From Phoebastria nigripes (lineage: Eukaryota > Chordata > Aves > Procellariiformes > Diomedeidae), in contig JAYKAV010002662.1 in NCBI GenBank assembly GCA_035582835.1, positions 3,111,992 through 3,175,991 on the forward strand: a stretch of 64,000 bases of DNA. The letters are read 5' to 3'. Under the pieces are notes generated by a model that ran no database searches, had not been told where the DNA came from, and saw nothing but the letters and a program-made list of their open reading frames with translations. Made by a program: the position numbers and the translations under genes. Below, in pieces: positions 59,001 to 64,000 of the stretch (position 1 is its first letter; every line of letters begins with the position of its first letter).

Positions 59001-61803
59001 GGGGCTGCTTAATTTTAAAAATGCTGGTACAGAGCAGGATCACAAATGGTCCTTTTAGTGCCTCTGTGTGGGCTAACACTGAGTGATGTTGGGAAGGCAA
59101 TAGAGCACTGCAGTTGCATTTCAGCTGCTGGAAAAAAGGCAGCGAAGAGGCAGTGAGCGCTGCAAGGCACATCTCTGACACCCAGATGCTGTAGCTGAAC
59201 AAAAGATGCAAGGCACCTGCCCTGAAACATTGGGATAAATGTCTTTCTATCTTCTCTTTCAGGTCTGGATTTACAATGAAGATCACGAGCTGATTTTAAA
59301 TAATCTCCTTTGCTTGGATGTTTCGGAAACTCGCTCGTCTGATCCACCTCGTCTCATGAAATGCCATGGGTCTGGCGGCTCACAGCAGTGGACATTTGGG
59401 GTAAGCGGAGTGGCTGGCATATAGCACATTGCTTGTAATTAATGTCTCGATAGTGATAATACCACTAACAGGATATCAGGGTTGAGTTTAATTATGACCA
59501 AACCTCAGATGTACCAAGCCAATTGTGCAGTACTAGGCCCAGCCCACAGTCCAAGCAGCATGTACAAAAGTTACACAGCTTTGGTGGCTGCATTTCAGCC
59601 TGGACAAGACTTTCCTTGAGCTCTGGGACATGCAGGCATTTTCCTTTGCAACATAGGAAGGTTTCTGCAGCCCCATTTAGCCTTTTTTCTGCTTGTCACA
59701 GCCACCTGCAGCACTGTGGCTCACAGGGACGTGCCAGAGAGAACAAAATCCACCCCGCAGCTCTTTGTTGTGTTGTGTTTGCAGGACTGGGAGACAGGAG
59801 CAGTCCATGTGGTGATTTCTGCTTAGTGCTTGAAGAACTACGGGGCAGAGCTGAGGATTGAGAGAGGAGGTTTTTTGCAGTTGCTTCTACCCTATAATAG
59901 CATCTCGTTAGTTTAATGGCTTAGAGTCTGGAGTGGCAGATTTCACAAAACTGAGCCAGTGCTGCATACACATGAAATTTGGCTCCTGGGCATTAACTCA
60001 GAGGCTGCCCCCTCACATGCCCTCCGCATAGCAGTGAGTCTGTAGTACAAACATCGTGGAACAAAGAGGAGGGCGCTGCCAGAACTGCCTGTTGCACTTC
60101 GACAGCTCTGCATAAACTGTCTTGGGTTCATACCACGCTGCTCGTTGGCAGCACGAGTTCCTAAGTGCAGTCAAATAAGGAAGGCTGTTGCAGTCCAGGA
60201 TGGTTTGGAGATAGAGAGGCAGATATCACGTGAGCCCAGGGTTGTGCATGTCTGACACTTGCACAAGCAGTGCCACAGCCACAGGTAGTGGGAGTAGTGA
60301 GCTGAAAAACTCTGCTGCTGATAAGAGATTAGGGGTTCTTCAGCTTGAGTTAGCGGACAAAGATTTTAGAAGACTGGGAGAACAGACAACAGAATGCACA
60401 TAACTGTCAGGTGATACCTGTGATGGGGGTGGGGAGGAATCTGGGCTTCATGTGTGAAATGTGGGCTTTGAACTGGCCAATGCCACCGGGGGTGTGGGAG
60501 GTGGATCTGTAACAGTGTCACACTAGTGCTCATTAATGATCAACAACAAAAGAAAGTGAATCAAATATTAAGATTGATTAGGAGAGGAATAGGGATCACA
60601 GGAGAGAAATGTCATTGCATCACCGTACTGCATGTGCTGGTTGCCTCCTCCCAGAAAGACTAAATTAGGGCTGGGGAAGGATCAGAGACNGGTGGCAAGG
60701 CAAATTGAAGGTGCGGGGCACCTTTCGCATGAGGAATTTGTGAGCAGGCTGGGACTCTTTAGATTAGAAAAGCGAAGATTTGTGAGAGGAAGGGGAAATA
60801 CGTTAGGTGTGCGAGTCATTGGTACAGGGAAGGGCCAATCGTNCACTGTTGGTTACAGTACAAGACTGGGGGTGGGGGGGGTATTCTGGAGGAGCGTTGT
60901 GTATTCTTGCCATGTTCTCCTGCTTCACTGGACATCTGGTTATGGCCATGAGCAGCGACACAGAGCCCGGTGCAGCTGTTCTCACATGTCTGCTCCCTCT
61001 GTGCAGAAGAGCAGGAGGTTGCTGCCCATGGGAGCTGTTGGGGCTGTGCAGAGAGCCCTTTCCAGACAGAAAAGGGGCCCCCAAAGCAGCTGCAACAAGC
61101 TGTTAGTGGGGGGAGATGACAGAGTCCTCTGGGGAAGCAAAAAGAGAAGAAGGATCTGTTTCGTTCTCACACTTGACTAGGATCTGGCCTTGCCCTGGTT
61201 GTTGGGACCCACCACACACGAGAGACCTGTCACCCTGTGTGGCAGCTCCCCAGCATGTGGGTGCTGAGGGCAGTGGCATTGCTAAGGCTTGGCCAGATGC
61301 AGAGCAGGGACCTGGCTGTGCTGTGCTGTAGCCTTGTGGGCTCCCTCTGTGCGGAGTGCTGGGGAACACCAGTGTTGATCATTCCTCCACCTCATTAAGA
61401 GACTATGGTATCAACAAAATAAGAACTCGGTCCTTGTAAGGGTGTGAGAGCCTTCGTTTCAAGGCCTGAACGTGCTTACAGGGTGTGCTGTACTCTGGCT
61501 TTTAAATGCTGCTGCTGTGGGTCTGGTGTGTCAGGGAGGCTGCTGAAAGGCTCATCTGTCAGGAAGGAGCATCCCCTCCCCCCTTAAGCATCGGTTTTGG
61601 CTTCAGTTTGACAGTGGAATAGAACAGAAGTTGTAATAAATAAAACCCATCTGTCTTTCTCTCTCCTCTAGAAGAACAACCGCCTCTACCAGGTCTCCGT
61701 GGGGCAGTGCATGAAGGTGGTAGATCCGCTTAGCCACAAAGGGTACGTGACCATGGCCATCTGTGATGGGTCCCTTCCTCAGCAGTGGCATTTTGAGAGC
61801 TGA
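24314..61803 (+). CDS. GALNT11: GALNT11: polypeptide N-acetylgalactosaminyltransferase 11 (spliced, 11 coding exons)
   Basis: The coding join is 24314-24608, 28522-28645, 30629-30795, 35248-35373, 37731-37980, 40893-41010, 42881-43033, 45623-45841, 49300-49404, 59263-59400 and 61672-61803. It sums to 1,824 nt plus stop, or 608 residues, the length I recall for human GALNT11. The enzyme starts mucin-type O-glycosylation by moving GalNAc from UDP-GalNAc to Ser/Thr in the Golgi. Seen: a signal-anchor membrane helix (about residues 7-28), a stem to about 140, and a GT-A catalytic domain with LVDDNS (188-193), DSH (245-247), WGGEN (350-354) and RVGH (His378, expected third metal ligand). A ricin-type lectin domain follows (about 480-608) with QVW (519-521), QQW (560-562) and QQW (602-604). 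Known for the family: GALNT11 modifies NOTCH1 and LDL-receptor-family linkers. I chose this paralogue because the N-terminal region and whole sequence match remembered GALNT11 far better than other GALNTs. No frameshift or stop is seen. Confidence 0.97.
25259..25290. repeat. Perfect 16-bp tandem duplication
   Basis: GTATATTTAACTGCTT occurs twice in direct succession at 25259-25274 and 25275-25290. Confidence 0.9.
25926..25965. repeat. A-rich simple repeat
   Basis: Runs of A interrupted by single G bases (A-run, G, A-run, GAAAAGAAG). No retroposed body was recognised upstream of it. Confidence 0.85.
27002..27393 (+). mobile_element. CR1 LINE fragment, sense
   Basis: About 390 bp with the CR1 order: ATGAAGAGAGGCTGAGAGGATTGGG, GGGAACACGGAGCCAGACTCTTTTCAG, CATCCTTGGAGATACTGGAGGC, GGACCTGCTTTGAGCAGGGG and the end CCCTTCCAACCTAAATTAG...GATTCTATGA. 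It is the 3' part of CR1, fairly diverged. Confidence 0.93.
28522..28645 (+). CDS. GALNT11: GALNT11 exon 3 (residues 99-140, stem to catalytic boundary)
   Basis: The acceptor is a T-run then GCAG ending at 28521; the donor GTATGT starts at 28646. It encodes the segment with [18 protein letters not shown], which links the stem to the catalytic domain, and matches GALNT11 closely. Lys140 is split across the junction (AA|A). Confidence 0.96.
28646..30628 (+). other. GALNT11: GALNT11 intron 3
   Basis: About 2.0 kb, noncoding. Its only recognised content is copy B of the TIR-bearing repeat at 29911-30141. Confidence 0.75.
29911..30141 (+). mobile_element. MITE-like element with terminal inverted repeats, copy B
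   Basis: The left end TGGGATTCAGCTTGCAGATT... and the reverse complement of the right end TGGGATTCAGCCTGCAGATT... agree at 24 of the first 25 positions, with partial similarity for about 12 more. The element is 231 bp with no coding capacity. Copies A (3616-4090) and C (42336-42569) share the ends, which supports a nonautonomous DNA-transposon family. No clear target-site duplication is visible, so the superfamily is open. Confidence 0.7.
30629..30795 (+). CDS. GALNT11: GALNT11 exon 4 (residues 140-196, start of GT-A fold)
   Basis: The acceptor is TTTGCAG ending at 30628; the donor GTGAGA starts at 30796. It encodes the first Rossmann-like strands of the glycosyltransferase: [10 protein letters not shown] (154-163), LLRTVHSV and EIILVDDNS (185-193). 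The VVI.FYNEA and LVDD blocks are family signatures for UDP-GalNAc binding. Confidence 0.97.
31026..31105 (-). mobile_element. CR1 LINE 3' end fragment, antisense
   Basis: CATAGAATCATTAAGGTTGGAAAAGACCTCTAAGATCATCGAGTCCAACC is the reverse complement of a common avian CR1 3' end, and continues to GCCCACTAAACCAT. It is about 80 bp and truncated. Confidence 0.92.
32470..32530 (+). repeat. MIR-like SINE core fragment
   Basis: GTGAGCTTGGGCAAATTGCTTAATCACTATGCCTCT matches the MIR/CORE block tgtgaccttgggcaagttacttaacctctctgcctc. It is followed by a T run with an N. Confidence 0.55.
35248..35373 (+). CDS. GALNT11: GALNT11 exon 5 (residues 196-238)
   Basis: The acceptor is TTTTTTCAG ending at 35247; the donor GTATAC starts at 35374. 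It encodes a variable stretch ([20 protein letters not shown]) followed by the conserved [17 protein letters not shown] block, part of the nucleotide-sugar site in GALNTs. The first half differs noticeably from the human protein as I remember it. Confidence 0.96.
35374..37730 (+). other. GALNT11: GALNT11 intron 5
   Basis: About 2.4 kb, noncoding, with a T/C-rich simple tract (36078-36112). Nothing else was recognised. Confidence 0.7.
37731..37980 (+). CDS. GALNT11: GALNT11 exon 6 (residues 238-321, DxH metal site)
   Basis: The acceptor is CCTCTGTAG ending at 37730; the donor GTAAGG starts at 37981. It encodes FLDSHCEVN with the catalytic Asp245-Ser-His247 that binds Mn2+, then [13 protein letters not shown] and [15 protein letters not shown]. 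It is the largest internal coding exon (250 nt). Residue 239 is Lys where I recall an acidic residue in other GALNTs. Confidence 0.97.
37981..40892 (+). other. GALNT11: GALNT11 intron 6
   Basis: About 2.9 kb, noncoding. Its one notable feature is the T12-C14-T-C9 pyrimidine tract at 40558-40593, about 300 bp before exon 7. Nothing else was recognised. Confidence 0.7.
40558..40593. repeat. Poly-T/poly-C tract
   Basis: Twelve T then 14 C, one T and 9 C. The minus strand has long G runs able to form a G-quadruplex or related structure; the plus strand could form an i-motif. The run length may also be a base-calling error. Confidence 0.85.
40893..41010 (+). CDS. GALNT11: GALNT11 exon 7 (residues 321-360, WGGEN block)
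   Basis: The acceptor is CCTTTTTAG ending at 40892; the donor GTAATC starts at 41011. It encodes [16 protein letters not shown] and [18 protein letters not shown], the Gal/GalNAc-transferase signature; Glu353 and Asn354 sit in the conserved WGGEN. The exon ends in phase 0. Confidence 0.97.
41766..41830. repeat. (CAA)n-like simple repeat
   Basis: Five CAA units followed by mixed ACAAA/CACA/CCCC sequence, A- and C-only over about 60 bp. Confidence 0.8.
42336..42569 (+). mobile_element. MITE-like element with terminal inverted repeats, copy C
   Basis: The left end GGAGCTGGATTAAGACACCTAAATG and the right end AAATTTAGATATCTTAATCTG...GTTGAATCCC are inverted copies of each other and match the ends of copy B. 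It is about 234 bp, nearly the same length as B, but its inner sequence is much more diverged. No coding capacity. Confidence 0.6.
42881..43033 (+). CDS. GALNT11: GALNT11 exon 8 (residues 361-411, distal His)
   Basis: The acceptor is TATGGACAG ending at 42880, with a rather weak pyrimidine tract; the donor GTAAGA starts at 43034. It encodes [22 protein letters not shown], in which His378 of RVGH is the expected third metal ligand, then the conserved [12 protein letters not shown] and [10 protein letters not shown]. It is 51 whole codons. Confidence 0.97.
43034..45622 (+). other. GALNT11: GALNT11 intron 8
   Basis: About 2.6 kb, noncoding. I recognise no repeats or RNA genes in it. Confidence 0.65.
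45623..45841 (+). CDS. GALNT11: GALNT11 exon 9 (residues 412-484, catalytic-lectin linker)
   Basis: The acceptor is TTAAATACAG ending at 45622; the donor GTAAGA starts at 45842. It encodes the end of the catalytic domain ([28 protein letters not shown]) and the flexible linker [16 protein letters not shown] that joins it to the lectin domain. It is 73 whole codons. Confidence 0.97.
45842..49299 (+). other. GALNT11: GALNT11 intron 9
   Basis: About 3.5 kb, noncoding, with a 64-nt T homopolymer at 46977-47040 and one N near 48157. No gene is supported. Confidence 0.65.
46977..47040. repeat. Homopolymer T64
   Basis: Sixty-four uninterrupted T. It could be the poly-A tail of a minus-strand retroposon, but no retroposon body is recognised downstream; the exact length is doubtful in any draft assembly. 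Confidence 0.9.
49300..49404 (+). CDS. GALNT11: GALNT11 exon 10 (residues 485-519, lectin alpha repeat)
   Basis: The acceptor is CTTTCATAG ending at 49299; the donor GTATGA starts at 49405. It encodes [20 protein letters not shown] and ends in NDQNQ. The KCLV motif marks the first ricin-type (alpha) repeat. Its QxW (Gln519-Val-Trp521) is split between this exon and the next. Confidence 0.96.
54844..54904. repeat. 28-bp tandem duplication
   Basis: The unit starting AGCAAAAAAGCTCCACTATC is present twice without mismatch (54844-54871 and 54872-54899), followed by the first five bases of a third copy. Confidence 0.95.
55336..55400 (+). repeat. Possible tRNA-like SINE relic
   Basis: TCTAGCAGTGAGAACGCTTACCCCAGATGGCGTGGGTCCCAT resembles the same A-box/anticodon-arm block as 6650-6722 (GTGGTTAG..CGCTTAC..TGGATATG). 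The B box is not clear, so this is a weak call. Confidence 0.3.
59263..59400 (+). CDS. GALNT11: GALNT11 exon 11 (residues 520-565, lectin beta repeat)
   Basis: The acceptor is CTTCTCTTTCAG ending at 59262; the donor GTAAGC starts at 59401. It encodes the CLD motif (536-538; its Asp is the usual GalNAc-binding residue of a functional lectin repeat) and QQW (560-562). This repeat looks intact for sugar binding. Confidence 0.97.
59401..61671 (+). other. GALNT11: GALNT11 intron 11
   Basis: About 2.3 kb and more GC-rich than the other introns. It contains a probable diverged CR1 fragment (60690-60790). Overlapping reading frames at 60632-61180 on both strands are GC-driven and include ambiguous bases. 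Confidence 0.65.
60690..60790 (+). mobile_element. Diverged CR1 LINE fragment, sense
   Basis: GGGGCACCTTTCGCATGAGGAA...GCTGGGACTCTTTAGATTAGAAAAGCGAAGATTTGTGAGAGG follows CR1 (gagcacctctcctacgaggaa..ctgggactgttcagcctggagaagagaaggctgagagg). It is short and diverged. Confidence 0.6.
61672..61803 (+). CDS. GALNT11: GALNT11 exon 12, coding part (residues 566-608 and stop)
   Basis: The acceptor is a long pyrimidine tract then CTAG ending at 61671. It encodes the third (gamma) lectin repeat, with GQCMKVVDP and QQW at 602-604, and ends HFES then TGA at 61801-61803. The length agrees with the family. Confidence 0.97.
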   Translation, partial: KNNRLYQVSVGQCMKVVDPLSHKGYVTMAICDGSLPQQWHFES

Positions 61804-62485
61804 GACAGCGAGGATGCGGCTGAGAAGCGTTAAGCCAAGACCCGATTCCCCTTCAGCTGTGATCTTAAGTCATTCTGGAGGGCTTTGCGAGGAGCCCTTA
61901 GCTGCTACACCTGGAACAACCATTGCAAGGACCCTTTAGAAATACTCTGCGATGAAGAGCTGTGTGCGAGAGAAGGTCCAGGTGGTCACCGGTCCCTGGT
62001 CAGGTGCAGCAGTAATAGCAGCAGCCCTACTGCAGAACAACACGTAGAAGTGCAATTTATCAGCGGTTCCTTGGATTGTCCTGGATTATTGAACTGTTTT
62101 TAAGTAAGAGAAATTATTAGAGCAATGTAATTTAAATTGTGAGATTTTAGCTTTGTGGATCTTTTAAATGACAATGACAGAAAGGAATCCTCTTCAAGTA
62201 TTTCATGTGCAGTATCTCATTAATTTACGTTTTTAGTGTGGTTTTACTGGCCAAATTATTTTACTTTTTCTGGAAAATATTTTTATTCCCTTTTTTCTTC
62301 TGAAAATTGTCATTTGAATATTTAAATTTAGCTCTTAATTTACAATTTTAGGACATTTCATGTAGTTTAAATTCTTAGCTGTCATTCGTCACCTCGTATT
62401 TAAAACAAAGTAACTATTACAAAGTCTATTTTGATGACTCATGACAGTAGCTGCATTTAAAATAAAGTATCATTTTTTTATTAAT
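61804..62485 (+). other. GALNT11: GALNT11 3' untranslated region
   Basis: It runs from the stop codon to an estimated cleavage site 15-25 nt after AATAAA. The first 250 nt are moderately GC-rich, and the rest is AU-rich with ATTTA-like pentamers (for example near 62325 and 62395), which may affect mRNA stability. The cleavage site is estimated; a longer form cannot be excluded. Confidence 0.75.
62461..62466 (+). terminator. GALNT11: Polyadenylation signal AATAAA
   Basis: A canonical hexamer about 660 nt after the GALNT11 stop, followed by a T-run and a TGTTTGG/CCTTG region that can serve as the downstream GU/U-rich element. No other canonical hexamer was noticed between the stop and this site. 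Confidence 0.75.
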
Positions 62486-64000
62486 CTGTTTGGCCTTACT
62501 CCTTGTAGCTATTGGACCAGAAAGCACCAACTAAGAGACTGATGCAAACTGATGTTCACATAATTTGGGTCTTCCCTTGTTTTCACTCCCTTTTCTTCAC
62601 AGCCAGCTCTTTCTCCTTCTCTCGTGTCTTGGAAGGTTTGACAGATAATTTCTCTCCTTGTTTTTTTTCCTCCATTTCTCTGTGTCCTTTCCCAAGTTCT
62701 TTTATTTCACTGTTTACCTTTCTTTGACTTCCTGCCTCAGCCCCAGATCCTTATTCAGTGCGTGGAAGCTGCTGCAGAAGAGAAAAGCTGTTCTTACCCA
62801 GCGTATTTTTTCTTAGCCACGTTGGCCTTGTTTATCACGCCACAGTGTCCTGCCTTCCCTGGGAAGCGTGCAGTCCAAACGTCAGCGGCGCCAGGACAGC
62901 CTTGCCCTTTCACTTGGGCAGCGGAAACATCTTCTAACTGCACAAATACTCCGGCATCCAGTTATTGACATTTGGGCAGCGTGAGGCAAATAATGATAAT
63001 GTTGGAGTAATTATAGACCCACGTCTTCCCGCAGAGAGGAGAGATTCACTTGTGACAGATTGCATTTGCTCCTTCAGCCGTCTGCCAGGGCAGCCACCCT
63101 GGGGGGAGGAGCGCAAGAGGAAGAAAATGAGCAGGTAAGAGCGATCGCTGGCCGCTGCGCAGCTTCTTGCCTCCTTCAGCAGTCCTGGAAGCAGTGAGTC
63201 AGGGAGGGAGGGAGGAACCAGGTAAGCAGGGTTTAATTGTAAACCAGAACAAAAAGCTGAAGTGGAAGTTCTTCCAGATAAAGCATTACAATGGGAATAA
63301 TTAAGTTAGACACCAGCCAAGCTCCTTCCTACCACCAAAAGTCTCTTAAAAACAACCCCAGCCCCCTTCAGCAGCTGTACTTCAGCCAAGGCCTGGGCTG
63401 TGCGCCTCGTGGGGTCAGGCAGCCCTTGTAGGGGCACCCAGAGTCTTGAAATCGGTTCCCAAGTCCCTGTTGCAGGGCAGCGTAGCGCTGCCCAGCCTTT
63501 GGGGCTGGAACAGATTCACACTGTGTCGGCTCACAGCGGCCTCCAGCTGAACCCTTTCAGCGGCAGCGAGGGTGGTGTAAAACCGGCCAGCACAGTGTGC
63601 CGGCAGCTCGAGAGCGGGTTTGTGCTGCCTGTCGTTACACCAATACCTGCTTCCTCGGGGGGACTCCTGGGTGGCTGTTGTATGTGGAATTAATTCCAGC
63701 CCTTGTTGGGAGTGAAAGGATGGGCTGCAGCTTCGTTTATGCCTGTCTGATTAACCCTGACCACTCCCATGAGCGAGTGTGAAGCAGCAGCCGGTGCCGG
63801 TACAGCTGCTCCCAGCTGTGTGCTGGGCTTTCCTGTAGGCTGTGAAATTTGTTTTGGCTGTCAAATTGGCTGTGCAGTAGCCTCGCTCTGCCTTTTTTCT
63901 TTGCCTTTATATTGTCTTTTAAAAAGATAATAAATCAAAAAACAAACAAATCCTCAAACAGGCAAAGCGGTCTGAGTCTGTTGCCGCAGAGAATTTTTGA
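62486..64000. other. Intergenic region downstream of GALNT11
   Basis: No gene is supported. It begins T/C-rich, then becomes GC-richer at 63100-63800, without clear exon, promoter or CR1 signals. In humans KMT2C lies next, convergent with GALNT11; no KMT2C coding exon is seen on the minus strand. Confidence 0.55.

Larger units (their letters stand above)
49405..59262 (+). other. GALNT11: GALNT11 intron 10 (9.9 kb)
   Basis: The second-largest intron; it splits the QxW motif of the first lectin repeat. It is largely unique sequence. Recognised: a 28-bp tandem duplication (54844-54899) and a possible tRNA-like relic (55336-55400). Reading frames at 52637-52867 and 57124-57663 lack codon or homology support. 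Confidence 0.65.

Noticed and set aside
60632..61180. Overlapping reading frames of up to 182 codons in intron 11
   Set aside because: Locally GC-rich sequence with two N bases and a CR1 remnant; frames are open on both strands, which argues against a real gene.
62486..64000. Search for the 3' end of KMT2C on the minus strand
   Set aside because: Synteny predicts it nearby, but no minus-strand coding exon or convincing 3' UTR signal is visible within the window.
1..64000. Search for a CRISPR array, gene cluster or novel multi-gene system
   Set aside because: No regularly spaced repeats or gene clusters exist; the window is a single large vertebrate gene with repeats.

Overview
This window is vertebrate nuclear DNA, most likely from a bird. 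It carries one long spliced gene on the + strand, spread over large AT-rich introns. The repeats are avian in character: several CR1 LINE fragments with the typical CR1 3' end, one LTR of a type I associate with bird endogenous retroviruses, and worn amniote SINE relics. Scattered N bases and an N-rich poly-T stretch point to a draft assembly. There are no bacterial features, CRISPR arrays or operons.

The gene is GALNT11, a Golgi polypeptide N-acetylgalactosaminyltransferase. A CpG-island promoter and an untranslated first exon lie near 7.1-7.7 kb. After a 16.8 kb first intron, eleven coding exons run from 24.3 to 61.8 kb. All junctions are GT-AG and the reading frame stays open. The joined product is 608 residues: an N-terminal signal-anchor membrane segment, a GT-A (GT27) catalytic domain with a DxH motif, a conserved WGGEN block and the distal His, and a C-terminal ricin-type lectin domain with three QxW motifs. 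A 3' UTR with AATAAA ends near 62.49 kb.

Layout: 1-7.1 kb is intergenic, with a solo LTR that has a target-site duplication, a MIR, one copy of a TIR-bearing repeat and a tRNA-like relic. 7.1-7.9 kb is the CpG island. 7.5-61.8 kb is GALNT11 with its introns. 62.5-64 kb is intergenic with nothing recognised. From human gene order I would expect PRKAG2 upstream and KMT2C downstream (convergent), but no exon of either is visible here.

The most interesting points are a Golgi-stress-element-like ACGTGGC plus a second E-box in the promoter, two upstream AUGs just before the main start codon, and three copies of a short repeat with terminal inverted repeats (one copy matches at 24 of 25 positions). 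I did not find a convincing undescribed multi-gene system.
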